Source of the DNA: an uncultured Collinsella sp.
Lineage (GTDB): Bacteria; Actinomycetota; Coriobacteriia; Coriobacteriales; Coriobacteriaceae
Length of the DNA stretch: 27,348 bases
Direction: 5' to 3'
Assembly: GCA_902490095.1 (NCBI GenBank)
Contig: CABUCQ010000013.1
Coordinates: 1-27,348 of the forward strand
Shown: positions 15,007 through 22,268 of the stretch, one piece after another
Numbering within the stretch: the first letter of the stretch is position 1
How the letters are laid out: every line of letters begins with the position of its first letter
Position numbers and translations under genes: made by a program
Notes under the pieces: model-generated
The model's input: only the letters and a program-made list of their open reading frames with translations
The model's database searches: none
What the model was told of the DNA's origin: nothing

Positions 15007-15038
15007 CGCGGCGCTCTTGTCGGAGCGCCGCGTTTTTT
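15007..15038 (+). terminator. Intrinsic terminator after nadE, close to the next start
   Basis: CGCGGCGCTC (15007-15016) and GAGCGCCGCG (15023-15032) form a perfect 10-bp stem with a TTGTCG loop and a TTTTTT run (15033-15038). The aminotransferase ATG is only 19 bases later. Its own promoter must therefore lie before the terminator (making this an attenuator), overlap it, or rely on read-through. Confidence 0.9.
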
Positions 15039-15056
15039 ATATCGAAAGGTGGCACC

Positions 15057-16220
15057 ATGCAGGCATCGCAGCGTCTCGACCGCTTTGGCGCGGAGGTCTT
15101 CGCCTCGCTCAACAACAAGCTTCTCGCGCTGAAGGCTCAGGGCAAGACCATTTACAACATGAGCGTGGGCACGCCCGACTTTAAGCCGTACGACCATGTG
15201 GTCGAGGCGCTCACGCAGGCAGCCCAAGATCCCGAGATGTGGAAGTATGCCCTGCGCGACCTGCCCGAACTCAAGCAGGCCGTGTGCGATTACTATGAGC
15301 GTCGCTTTGGTGTCTCCGGCATTACGCCGTCTATGGTGCAGTCGTGCAACGGCACGCAGGAGGGGGTGGGCCATTTGGGCCTTGCCCTGCTCGATCCGGG
15401 TGACACCATTTTGGTTCCCGATCCGTGCTACCCGGTCTTTGAGGCGGGTGCCAAGATCGCCGATGCCAAGCTCGAGTACTATCCGCTGGTTGCCGAGCAC
15501 AATTACCTGCCCTATGTGGCGGGCATCGATCCCGAAGTGGCCGACCGCGCCAAGTATATGATCGTGTCGCTGCCCGCCAACCCGGTGGGCTCGGTGGGCA
15601 CGCCCGAGATCTACGAGGAGATCATTGCTTTTGCCCGCGAGCACGACCTGCTCATCGTCCATGACAACGCGTACTCCGACATCGTGTTTGACGGCGAGCC
15701 CGGCGGCAGCTTCTTGCAGTATCCCGGCGCGCTCGAGGTGGGCGTTGAGTTCTTCTCGCTCTCCAAGTCGTTTAACGTCACCGGTGCCCGCATCGGCTTT
15801 TTGGTCGGTCGCGAGGATGTGGTCTCTGCCTTTGCCAAGCTGCGCGGCCAGATCGACTTTGGTATGTTCTTCCCGATTCAGAAGGCCGCCATCGCGTGCC
15901 TGAACGGTCCGCGCGATGAGGTCGAGGCGCAGCGTCTGAAGTACCAGGAACGCCGCGATGCCCTGTGCGACGGTCTTGAGGGCCTGGGCTGGGAGCGTCC
16001 CAACGCGCATGGCTCTATGTTTGTGTGGGCCAAGCTTCCCGGTGGTCGCACCGATTCCATGGCGTTTTGCGAGGAGCTCATGGAGAAGGCCGGCGTTGTG
16101 GTGACGCCGGGCGCGAGCTTTGGCCCTTCGGGCGAGGGGCACGTGCGCATGGCGCTGGTCCTGCCGCCCGATCAGATCGCTTTGGCTGTCGAGGCCATTC
16201 GCGAGGCGGGCCTGTATTAG
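15057..16220 (+). CDS. Class I/II PLP aminotransferase, possibly acting on diaminopimelate intermediates
   Basis: A 387-residue fold-type I aminotransferase. The PLP lysine is Lys237 in SLSKSFNVTGARIG. Other family marks are MSVGTPDF near the start, NGTQEG, PDPCYPVF, SLPANPVG (the conserved Asn), HDNAYSDI and the C-terminal Arg in GHVRMALV. This pattern fits the group that includes LL-diaminopimelate aminotransferase and N-acetyl-LL-diaminopimelate aminotransferase (PatA), as well as aspartate/alanine enzymes. The same window encodes DapH, which makes N-acetyl-2-amino-6-oxopimelate, so a PatA-type role is plausible. Sequence alone does not fix the substrate. AAAGGTGG precedes ATG 15057. The gene begins 19 bases after a terminator. 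Confidence 0.88.
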   Translation: MQASQRLDRFGAEVFASLNNKLLALKAQGKTIYNMSVGTPDFKPYDHVVEALTQAAQDPEMWKYALRDLPELKQAVCDYYERRFGVSGITPSMVQSCNGTQEGVGHLGLALLDPGDTILVPDPCYPVFEAGAKIADAKLEYYPLVAEHNYLPYVAGIDPEVADRAKYMIVSLPANPVGSVGTPEIYEEIIAFAREHDLLIVHDNAYSDIVFDGEPGGSFLQYPGALEVGVEFFSLSKSFNVTGARIGFLVGREDVVSAFAKLRGQIDFGMFFPIQKAAIACLNGPRDEVEAQRLKYQERRDALCDGLEGLGWERPNAHGSMFVWAKLPGGRTDSMAFCEELMEKAGVVVTPGASFGPSGEGHVRMALVLPPDQIALAVEAIREAGLY

Positions 16221-16365
16221 AAACCTATTTCGACTCGTCAATAGCTCGAAACCGATTTCGTGCAGTTATTTTACGAATTCTGCAAACAATTTCGGTAAAC
16301 GGTCGATTTTTGGCTGCGAATAGGAGCATAATCAAAGTCCCGATTGGATGTATTGGGATTACGGC

Positions 16366-16398
16366 AAGCCGCTCGGGTCGTTCCCGGGCGGCTTGTTT
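16366..16398 (+). terminator. Hairpin in the leader of ldh
   Basis: AAGCCGCTCGGG (16366-16377) and CCCGGGCGGCTT (16383-16394) form a 12-bp stem with one T-G pair and a TCGTT loop, followed by GTTTGT. It lies 28 bases before the L-lactate dehydrogenase start and may end the aminotransferase transcript or attenuate ldh. The 16221-16365 stretch is AT-rich, contains no gene, and probably holds the ldh promoter. Confidence 0.6.
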
Positions 16399-16421
16399 GT
16401 GGAGAGAGATGGGAGTTTCTA

Positions 16422-17372
16422 ATGGTTAACGAGAAGAAGGTCGCTATTGTCGGCTGCGGCTTCGTCGGTTCGTCTTCGGCGTTCGCTCTGATGCAGAGCG
16501 GTCTGTTCTCCGAGATGGTCCTCATCGACGTGGACAAGAACCGCGCCGAGGGTGAGGCTCTGGATATCGCGCACGGCATGACGTTTGCCGAGCCGATGAA
16601 GATCTACGCCGGCGATTATTCCGATGTCGCCGACGCCGCCATGATCGTCGTCACCGCTGGCGCTGCCCAGAAGCCCGGTGAGACCCGCCTGGACCTGGTC
16701 AACAAGAACGTTAACATCTTTAAGTCCATTATCCCCGAGATTAAGAAGTCCGGCTTCGACGGCATTCTGCTAATCGTCTCCAACCCGGTTGATGTTCTGA
16801 CCTATGCTGCCATCAAGATGTCCGGCCTGCCCGAGGGCCATGTCATCGGCTCCGGCACCGTGCTCGACACTGGCCGTCTGCAGCAGATGCTTGGTGCCCA
16901 CGTCGAGGTTGACCCGCGCGATGTCCAGGCCTATGTCATGGGCGAGCACGGCGACTCCGAGTTTGTCGCTTGGTCCAGCGCTCAGGTTGCTGGCGTTCCG
17001 CTGAACACCTTCTGCGAGCTTCACGGTCATCTGGAGCACGAGGCTGCCGAGAAGCGTATCGCCGAGGACGTTAAGAACTCCGCCTACACCATCATCGAGA
17101 AGAAGCACGCCACCTACTACGGCGTCGCCATGGCCGTTAAGCGCATCTGCACCGCTGTTATGCGTGATGAGCAGACCGTTCTGCCCGTTTCCTCGCTCAT
17201 GGTGGGCGAGTATGGCCTGTCCGATCTGGCCATCTCCATGCCGACGGTCGTTGGCCGCGACGGCGTCGTCTGCCGCGTCCCCGTGCCGCTGAACGATGAC
17301 GAGCAGCATGAGCTCACCGCCTCCGCCAAGGCCCTCAAGGACATCATCGACAGCGTCGACTTCTCCTGCTAA
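16422..17372 (+). CDS. ldh: L-lactate dehydrogenase
   Basis: A 316-residue NAD-dependent enzyme that reduces pyruvate to L-lactate and regenerates NAD during fermentation. The Rossmann motif VAIVGCGFVGSSSAFAL is at the N terminus, followed by an acidic strand end in VLIDVDKNRAEG. The active-site loop GAAQKPGETRLDL has Gln where malate dehydrogenases have Arg, which supports lactate specificity. The substrate Arg lies in VLDTGRLQQ. The catalytic His is His176 in GEHGDSEF. A short C-terminal helix completes the normal length. GGGAG lies 6 bases before ATG 16422. The leader hairpin and terminator after the gene suggest a single-gene transcript. Confidence 0.95.
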   Translation: MVNEKKVAIVGCGFVGSSSAFALMQSGLFSEMVLIDVDKNRAEGEALDIAHGMTFAEPMKIYAGDYSDVADAAMIVVTAGAAQKPGETRLDLVNKNVNIFKSIIPEIKKSGFDGILLIVSNPVDVLTYAAIKMSGLPEGHVIGSGTVLDTGRLQQMLGAHVEVDPRDVQAYVMGEHGDSEFVAWSSAQVAGVPLNTFCELHGHLEHEAAEKRIAEDVKNSAYTIIEKKHATYYGVAMAVKRICTAVMRDEQTVLPVSSLMVGEYGLSDLAISMPTVVGRDGVVCRVPVPLNDDEQHELTASAKALKDIIDSVDFSC

Positions 17373-17406
17373 ATCAAGCTCGCTAGAGCGAAAAGCTACA
17401 ATGAAG

Positions 17407-17439
17407 GCGTCCGAGTCCACGCGGCCCGGGCGCTTTTTT
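17407..17439 (+). terminator. Terminator after ldh
   Basis: GCGTCCG (17407-17413) pairs with CGGGCGC (17427-17433), with one T-G pair, followed by TTTTTT (17434-17439). The T-run merges with the beginning of the palindromic repeat at 17438. Confidence 0.75.
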
Positions 17440-17469
17440 GGTGCAAAGTAACCTGACCCCAATGCACTA
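17438..17469. repeat. Short palindromic repeat, upstream copy
   Basis: Starts TTGGTGCAAAG and ends ATGCACTA, with ACCTG and CCCC between. It is a variant of the element at 18651-18682, in the same orientation; the left arm is the same and the right arm has decayed. The two copies bracket the gene at 17487. Confidence 0.65.
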
Positions 17470-17486
17470 TAGTCGATGGGAGGGCC

Positions 17487-18647
17487 ATGTCGGATTCGCC
17501 TAATTTTTTGACCTATGCCCAGACGGCGTTTGATCCGTTTGAGGAGCGGCCGTTCTGCGCGGTGGATAGCCTGGTCTTTGCGTGGTTGTCCTATTTGCGT
17601 TTGCCGGGTGATATGGCGGAGCTGACGAACTGGCAGGGCCTAGACGTACGCGAGCTGCTGCGTGCCGAGTGCTATCGGGACATGATTGACGACTTGTGGG
17701 ACCCGGAGGGGAGCAGGGCCTTGTTGGAGGCCGTGGCAGCAAGTCCTCGCTACCGTGGCGTGCACGTTTGCGGCTATCGTGCTGTGAGCGATGTGGTGGC
17801 GACGGAGCAGTTTGCAGCCATGGCGTTCCGGTTTCCGGCGGGGTTTAGTTACCTTTCCTTCCGGGGGACCGACAGCACGATTGTGGGCTGGAAAGAGGAC
17901 TTTAACATGGCGTTCCGGTGTCCCGTGCCGGCCCAGGAATCCGCGGCGCGTTATGTAGACGAGGCGGCGGATGCGATTGACGGGCCGCTTTTGTGCGGAG
18001 GTCATTCCAAGGGTGGAAACCTTGCGGTGTACGGTGCGGCAATGTGCTCCGATGTCGCCCGTGAGCGAATCGAACGGGCATATTCCCATGATGGTCCGGG
18101 TTTCGTCGAGGAGTTCCTGAACGGCGACGCCTTTGCCGATCTTTCCGGTCGAATCGACAAGACGCTACCTCGGTCGTCGATCTTTGGCATGATGTTCGAG
18201 ACACAGGAGGACTATGCCATCGTTGAGAGCACCGAGTTCAGCCTGCTGCAGCACAATCCCTTTAGCTGGGTGGTTGATGGCCACGACTTCGTGTACTGTG
18301 AGCGCCTGTCTGCCGGTGCTCGATACGTTGATGGCTCCATTCGCGAGATGCTGCTTGCAGTGTCGCCCAGCGAGCGCGAGCGTTTTGTAGATGCGTTTTT
18401 CTCTGTGTTTGAGGCTACGGGTGCTGAGCGGTTTGCGGATATCGCTGGGAATCTGCGCGAGAGCCTGCCCGTGATGCTCCAGGCTGCGCAAGGCTTTGAC
18501 AAGGATACGCGACGTTTTGTCTCGCAGACCATCGTGGCAATCCTTAAATGCGCACTGCTGCCCAAACGACCCCAGATCGACATGCCCGCTGCCGGCAAGA
18601 GTTTGGCAGAACAGCTCGAGGCTTGGCAGTCCGAGCTCCTGCGCTAG
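17487..18647 (+). CDS. DUF2974 / Mbeg1-like lipase-fold protein
   Basis: A 386-residue protein of the alpha/beta-hydrolase type. The nucleophile motif is GGHSKGG with Ser174, preceded by FSYLSFRGTDSTIVGWKEDF, which supplies the oxyanion-side strand and the RGT motif common to lipase-3-like proteins. SHDGPGF after the nucleophile may carry the acid residue, and NPFSWVVDGHDF a candidate catalytic His. There is no signal peptide and no clear membrane segment, so a cytoplasmic esterase or lipase is likely, with unknown substrate. GGGAGGGCC lies before ATG 17487. It is not obviously in an operon and is flanked by two short palindromic repeats. Confidence 0.85.
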   Translation: MSDSPNFLTYAQTAFDPFEERPFCAVDSLVFAWLSYLRLPGDMAELTNWQGLDVRELLRAECYRDMIDDLWDPEGSRALLEAVAASPRYRGVHVCGYRAVSDVVATEQFAAMAFRFPAGFSYLSFRGTDSTIVGWKEDFNMAFRCPVPAQESAARYVDEAADAIDGPLLCGGHSKGGNLAVYGAAMCSDVARERIERAYSHDGPGFVEEFLNGDAFADLSGRIDKTLPRSSIFGMMFETQEDYAIVESTEFSLLQHNPFSWVVDGHDFVYCERLSAGARYVDGSIREMLLAVSPSERERFVDAFFSVFEATGAERFADIAGNLRESLPVMLQAAQGFDKDTRRFVSQTIVAILKCALLPKRPQIDMPAAGKSLAEQLEAWQSELLR

Positions 18648-18650
18648 CCA

Positions 18651-18682
18651 TTGGTGCAAAGCACCTGTCCCCGATGCACCAA
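18651..18682. repeat. Short palindromic repeat, downstream copy
   Basis: TTGGTGCA (18651-18658) and TGCACCAA (18675-18682) form a perfect 8-bp stem around a 16-base centre with ACCTGTCCCC. It starts 3 bases after the DUF2974 stop codon. It may double as a weak terminator, though no T-run follows. Confidence 0.65.
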
Positions 18683-18757
18683 TCTTCGATGCGTCTGGGG
18701 CGGGCTCGACCGCTATACTGGTTCGTGCCGAAATCGATCTAGAACGGAATGCCGTAT

Positions 18758-19762
18758 ATGAAAATCAATCACGCGATTCTGCATATCCTGGACTTTGACT
18801 CTGCCGTCAACGTTATGAGCCAGCGCGAGTTGGATATCGAGAGCCGCACCGTGCGCAACTTCGTGACCACGCATCTGCGCCGCGCGCGCACCTCGGCCGA
18901 CAATAAACGCGCCACGTTTGCCGAGAACTCTGCGTTTGGCGGCGAGCTCAAGGGCTATTTCTTTGGCGAGCGCGAGTTCGTGGACCTGTCGCAGCAGATT
19001 GCGGAGTTTATCTCCTCCGAGCTCACCAAAGCCGAGAAAGCCGAGTCCACCGACGTGCTCGTGGCCGATTTTGACGACGATGAGGATGCCCGCTGGTTTG
19101 CCGTGATGCTGCTGGGCTCCAAGCAGGCATTCATGCACGAAGTGGGCCGCGAGGAAGGGGAGGTGCGCAACGACATCGCGCGCCACTACGCCATTCTGCC
19201 GAACCCCTCGCAAAAGGTGCCGAGCTATGCCATCGTGCGCGCAAGCACCATGGAGATCGGCTACGTGGACAAGAAGCGCAAGATTGCCGGCGAGGACCGT
19301 ATGCTTATCCCCGATGGCCTGCTGCAGTGCGACACGGGCGTATCGGGCAAGGAGGTCATCGACACCGTGACGCGTGTGGTCGAGGAAGTCGCCGAGGAGC
19401 ATGGTGCCAACACGGCTGTAGCGCTCGCTAAGGTTAAGGCTGCCGTTGCCGAGAAGGTTGAGGATGACGAGGAGCTGCCGCCTTGGGATATCGTCGATGA
19501 AGTCTTTGAGGACGAACCGGTTATCAAGGAGAGTGTGCGCGCGGCGCTGACCGAGGAGAAAGTGCCTGAGCGTGTGCCCGTGGAGCGCAAGCAGGTCGAA
19601 CGCGCGGCGGTGCGCAATCATAAGATCCGTACCGACACGGGTATCGAGATCAGCTTCCCGGCCGAGATGGGCTCGAACTCCGAGTACATCGAGTTTGTCA
19701 ACGAACCCAACGGCCTTATCTCCATCGAGCTCAAAAACATCGGCAGCATCGAGAACCGATAA
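18758..19762 (+). CDS. Nucleoid-associated protein, NdpA/37-kDa family
   Basis: A 334-residue protein of the NA37 (NdpA/YejK) family, which associates with the nucleoid. Typical features are the start MKINHAILHILDFDS, the middle EEGEVRNDIARHYAILPNP and a basic patch (KKRKIAGEDRM). The C-terminal domain has GIEISFPAEMGSNSEYIEFV and ends ISIELKNIGSIENR. An acidic stretch at ~235-260 is probably a linker. ATG 18758 is preferred over ATG 18749 because GGA is 9 bases before it and family members open with this motif. No partner gene is evident. It is followed by the palindrome and toxin-antitoxin operon. Confidence 0.85.
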   Translation: MKINHAILHILDFDSAVNVMSQRELDIESRTVRNFVTTHLRRARTSADNKRATFAENSAFGGELKGYFFGEREFVDLSQQIAEFISSELTKAEKAESTDVLVADFDDDEDARWFAVMLLGSKQAFMHEVGREEGEVRNDIARHYAILPNPSQKVPSYAIVRASTMEIGYVDKKRKIAGEDRMLIPDGLLQCDTGVSGKEVIDTVTRVVEEVAEEHGANTAVALAKVKAAVAEKVEDDEELPPWDIVDEVFEDEPVIKESVRAALTEEKVPERVPVERKQVERAAVRNHKIRTDTGIEISFPAEMGSNSEYIEFVNEPNGLISIELKNIGSIENR

Positions 19763-19782
19763 GGCTTTTTCTTTTGAATAAA

Positions 19783-19836
19783 AGTCTGGATTATATTTTG
19801 AAGTATACTTGGAAATATAATCCAGACTATTTTTTT
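19783..19836. promoter_or_regulatory. 46-bp near-perfect palindrome: operator/promoter of the TA operon and terminator
   Basis: AGTCTGGATTATATTT (19783-19798) and AAATATAATCCAGACT (19813-19828) are perfectly complementary. Between them AAGTATACTT (19801-19810) is itself a palindrome about the same centre (19805.5). Only one position pair mismatches (G/G), with one T-G pair beside it. TATAAT at 19816-19821 is a candidate -10. A T-run at 19830-19836 after the stem makes it also a plausible terminator for the upstream gene. Antitoxin-bound operators are usually short palindromes; this one is unusually long. Confidence 0.75.
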
Positions 19837-19846
19837 GGAGGTCAAA

Positions 19847-20197
19847 ATGTCCCCACTTGTTCTGGAAAAACCGGTGTTTACAAAAGACCAGGTTGTTTCT
19901 GCTACCGAAGCAAGCAAGTCCTTATCCGCCGTTCGTAAACGCGCAAAACGTGCGCCTCAGTTCATTGCTGATCATAATGATATCGATACCGTGATTATCG
20001 ACTATGCTGCCTATGAGGAAATGTACGGCGCGCTGCAGTATCTGCGTGAACTTGAGATAAATCGCATCGCTGCGGATCGAGTCAAGCATGGTCCGCATGA
20101 GTTTGTTCCGTTTGAGGACGCCTTAACTGCCGAGGAGCTCGCGGAGTTTGAATCGATGGATTCGGACGCGATTCCCGACGAGGATTTTTTCGAATGA
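19847..20197 (+). CDS. Antitoxin, Phd/YefM-like
   Basis: A 116-residue acidic protein preceding a RelE-type toxin. GGAGG is 6 bases before ATG 19847. The N-terminal part has VVSATEASKSLSAVRKRAK and later DTVIIDYAAYEEMYG, the pattern of Phd/YefM DNA-binding domains (an SxxxA-type helix, then a strand and the YExL-like segment). The C-terminal ~45 residues are rich in Glu and Asp (AEELAEFESMDSDAIPDEDFFE) and would wrap the toxin. By family knowledge, it neutralises the toxin and represses the operon by binding the palindrome just upstream. It overlaps the toxin gene by 4 bases (ATGA). Confidence 0.85.
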   Translation: MSPLVLEKPVFTKDQVVSATEASKSLSAVRKRAKRAPQFIADHNDIDTVIIDYAAYEEMYGALQYLRELEINRIAADRVKHGPHEFVPFEDALTAEELAEFESMDSDAIPDEDFFE

Positions 20198-20538
20198 GCG
20201 GGCATTTTGTTGTCGGCTTTTTGAATCGAGACGTCGAGAAGGAATATCAAAAACTAGATGGATCCCAGCGCAGGCTCGTCCGTATTGCCGTCGCAAAATT
20301 AAAGACGCGCGCTGATGAAATCGGGACGCCGCTTCACGGCGAGCTCGCCGGCTGTAAAAAGATTAAATGGCGGAATGCGGGACTCCGAATGGTTTTTCGA
20401 ATCCGGGAGGACGGAACGGTTGAGATTGCCGAGATTGTGGCAATAGGGCGGCGCGATCGTTCCGAGGTCTATAAGACGGCCGTAGGGCGCCTGTCAAAGC
20501 AATCCGCCATGGTTGAATACGACGGAACCCTGAGATAG
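20194..20538 (+). CDS. Toxin, RelE/ParE superfamily
   Basis: A 114-residue basic protein. The sequence GCKKIKWRNAGLRMVFRI followed by IAEIVAIGRRDRSEVYKTAV is the RelE-type core, with the basic residues and Tyr near the C terminus used by mRNA-cleaving members. The ATG overlaps the antitoxin stop (ATGA), so the two proteins are translationally coupled. RelE-type toxins cut mRNA on the ribosome; whether this one does is inferred from family only. It is longer than classical RelE (95 residues), with about 20 extra residues at the C terminus. A terminator follows at once. Confidence 0.85.
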   Translation: MSGHFVVGFLNRDVEKEYQKLDGSQRRLVRIAVAKLKTRADEIGTPLHGELAGCKKIKWRNAGLRMVFRIREDGTVEIAEIVAIGRRDRSEVYKTAVGRLSKQSAMVEYDGTLR

Positions 20539-20540
20539 GG

Positions 20541-20575
20541 AAGGCCGAAGTTCCGATGGTGCTTCGGCCTTTTTT
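20541..20575 (+). terminator. Terminator of the YefM/RelE-type operon
   Basis: AAGGCCGAAG (20541-20550) and CTTCGGCCTT (20562-20571) form a perfect 10-bp stem, with T at 20570-20575. It starts 3 bases after the toxin stop codon. Confidence 0.92.
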
Positions 20576-20621
20576 GTTTTCGGCTTGGTTGCCGACATTG
20601 CGCCGTAGGTTGAGCATACGC

Positions 20622-20731
20622 CAGCGAAAACGCCCCTAGGCGAGCAAGGTGACGCGAAAGAGGAGGGCATTGACCTTCTGGTCATGCCCGACGATTGAAC
20701 GTCAGATTGCCGCCTAGGGGCGTTTGCAGCG
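20622..20731. mobile_element. MITE-like or structured 100-bp element with terminal inverted repeats
   Basis: AAACGCCCCTAGGCG (20628-20642) and CGCCTAGGGGCGTTT (20711-20725) are perfect 15-bp terminal inverted repeats. CAGCG occurs immediately outside on both sides (20622-20626 and 20727-20731), as a 5-bp target duplication would. Inside, further pairings nest: GCAA with TTGC, TGACG with CGTCA, and GGGCA/TGACC with GGTCA/TGCCC around TTCT. It codes for nothing obvious. It could be a non-autonomous mobile element or a structured RNA/terminator in the gap between convergent genes. Confidence 0.55.
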
Positions 20732-20738
20732 TCGGGTC

Positions 20739-20766
20739 GTTACGGCGTTTGGTAAAACGCCGTAAC
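20739..20766 (-). terminator. Hairpin after dapH
   Basis: GTTACGGCGTTT (20739-20750) and AAACGCCGTAAC (20755-20766) form a perfect 12-bp stem with a GGTA loop, beginning 3 bases after the dapH stop. It has no U-run in the minus direction, so it may work together with the neighbouring structured element. Confidence 0.65.
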
Positions 20767-20768
20767 TA

Positions 20769-21488
20769 TTAAAGCTGGCGCAGGCCCTCTTCCAGGCCGG
20801 TCTTGCTGTCGGTCTTCTCATCGCGCATCTTGATGACGCGGGCGGGGACACCGGCCACGACGGCGCCGGCGGGGACGTCCTCGACGCACACGGCACCGGC
20901 AGCCACGACGGCGCCCTTGCCCACGCGCACGCCCTCCAGGACCACGGCGTTGGCGCCAATCATGACATCATCTTCGATGATGACGGGCGTGGCACTCGCG
21001 GGCTCAACGACGCCTGCCAGTACGGTGCCGGCGCCGATGTGGCAGTTCTTGCCCACGGTTGCGCGGCCGCCCAGGACGGCGCCCATATCAATCATAGAGC
21101 TCTCGCCGATAACGGAGCCGATGTTGATGATGGCACCCATCATGATGACGGCGCGGTCGCCGATCTCGACGCGGTCGCGGATGATCGCGCCCGGCTCAAT
21201 GCGGGCGTTGATGCCCTTAAGGTCGAGCATGGGGACGGCGGAGTTGCGGCAGTCATTCTCGACGTCGTAGTAATCGATGGAATCGGCATTGGCGTCCAGG
21301 ATGGCCTTGAGTTCCTCCCAGTCGCCAAAGACGGTCTTGCCGCGACGACCACCGTAGACGTGCGCATCGCCCCACTGGACCTTCATGCCGGGCTTTTCGC
21401 GCACGTACAGCTTGACGGGCGTCTTTTTGGGCGCGGTGGCGATGTAGTTGATAATCTCCTGTGCATCCATCTCGGCTGCATTGCTCAT
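20769..21488 (-). CDS. dapH: Tetrahydrodipicolinate N-acetyltransferase
   Basis: A 239-residue left-handed beta-helix acyltransferase. It transfers acetyl from acetyl-CoA to tetrahydrodipicolinate, the committed step of the acetylase branch of lysine/diaminopimelate synthesis. The N terminus MDAQEIINYIATAPKKTPVK is typical of DapH rather than the succinyltransferase DapD. Hexapeptide repeats follow (ARIEPGAIIRDRVEIG, IGSVIGESSMIDMG, CHIGAGTVLAGVV, VMIGANAVV). The conserved end is VPAGAVVAGVPARVIK. It is the last gene of the lysA-dapA, dapB, dapH operon. The gap to dapB is 39 bases, and AAGGAGAG precedes the ATG. The pathway also needs PatA-type aminotransferase and M20 deacetylase steps; candidates are elsewhere in the window. 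Confidence 0.93.
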   Translation of the reverse strand: MSNAAEMDAQEIINYIATAPKKTPVKLYVREKPGMKVQWGDAHVYGGRRGKTVFGDWEELKAILDANADSIDYYDVENDCRNSAVPMLDLKGINARIEPGAIIRDRVEIGDRAVIMMGAIINIGSVIGESSMIDMGAVLGGRATVGKNCHIGAGTVLAGVVEPASATPVIIEDDVMIGANAVVLEGVRVGKGAVVAAGAVCVEDVPAGAVVAGVPARVIKMRDEKTDSKTGLEEGLRQL

Positions 21489-21527
21489 TTGTTATCTCTC
21501 CTTTGGGTGGATTCGGTTGATACCTGG

Positions 21528-22268
21528 TTAGGCAAACATGACCTGGTCGAACGTATAGAAGCCGGGTTCGCGGGTGACGAGCTTCTGCGCGGCCGCCAAG
21601 GCGCCGTTGACAAAGATCTGGCGGCTCGTGGCGCGATGCGTGAGCGTGACTTCCTCGTCCTGGCCAAAGAAACTTACCTCGTGCACGCCGGCGACGGTGC
21701 CGCCGCGCAGCGAGTGCATACCGATCTCCTTGGGATCGCGAGTGCCGCACATGCCCTCACGACCGTAAACAGGATGATAGCCAGCCTCAGGTTCGGCCTC
21801 GACCACGGCGTCGAGTAGCAGCTTGGCGGTGCCGCTGGGAGCGTCGACCTTTTGGTTGTGGTGCGTCTCGACAATCTCGCAGTCAAAGCCGGGCAGTTCG
21901 CGCGTGGCCTGGGCAACCAGATGGCGCAGGGCGGCGATGCCGATAGAGTAGTTGCCCGAGTGCATGACGCGAGCGTTCTGACCCAGCTCGCGCAGGCGGT
22001 CCATCTGATCGGGTGTGTAGCCCGTGGTGCCCGAGACCAACGCGGCGCCCGTGCGCTCGACATAGGCGACGACGGCATCGAAGGTAACGACGTTCGAGAA
22101 GTCGATAATCACATCGGCAGCCGGTGCGTTCTCGAGCTCGCTCAAATCGAAGCCGATCTGGGCCACGATATCAAAAACGGGCTGCCCGGCGGCATCGACA
22201 ACGCCCTCGGCGGTAGTGCGGATGAGCGAGCCCATGCGGCCCGTTCCCATAATGACGGTCTTAATCAA
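21528..22268 (-). CDS. dapB: 4-hydroxy-tetrahydrodipicolinate reductase
   Basis: A 246-residue enzyme that reduces the DapA product with NAD(P)H to tetrahydrodipicolinate. The nucleotide-binding motif IMGTGRMGSLI is at the start, VIIDFSN and VSGTTGYTPDQ follow, and the catalytic block is ETHHNQKVDAPSGTAK. RGGTVAGVHEVSFFG lies in the substrate domain. It starts at TTG 22268, overlapping the end of the lysA-dapA gene by 8 bases, with GGGAG about 10 bases upstream. No better start exists because the first ATG already lies inside the Rossmann motif. The overlap points to translational coupling within the operon. Confidence 0.93.
   Translation of the reverse strand: MIKTVIMGTGRMGSLIRTTAEGVVDAAGQPVFDIVAQIGFDLSELENAPAADVIIDFSNVVTFDAVVAYVERTGAALVSGTTGYTPDQMDRLRELGQNARVMHSGNYSIGIAALRHLVAQATRELPGFDCEIVETHHNQKVDAPSGTAKLLLDAVVEAEPEAGYHPVYGREGMCGTRDPKEIGMHSLRGGTVAGVHEVSFFGQDEEVTLTHRATSRQIFVNGALAAAQKLVTREPGFYTFDQVMFA

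Noticed and set aside
14976..16241. 421-residue minus-strand frame
   Set aside because: It is a shadow of the aminotransferase and also runs through the nadE terminator.
16247..16310. Possible Rex operator before ldh (TTCGT...ACGAA and neighbours)
   Set aside because: The arms are short and do not match the TTGTGA-N6-TCACAA pattern. Several AT-rich partial repeats occur there by composition.
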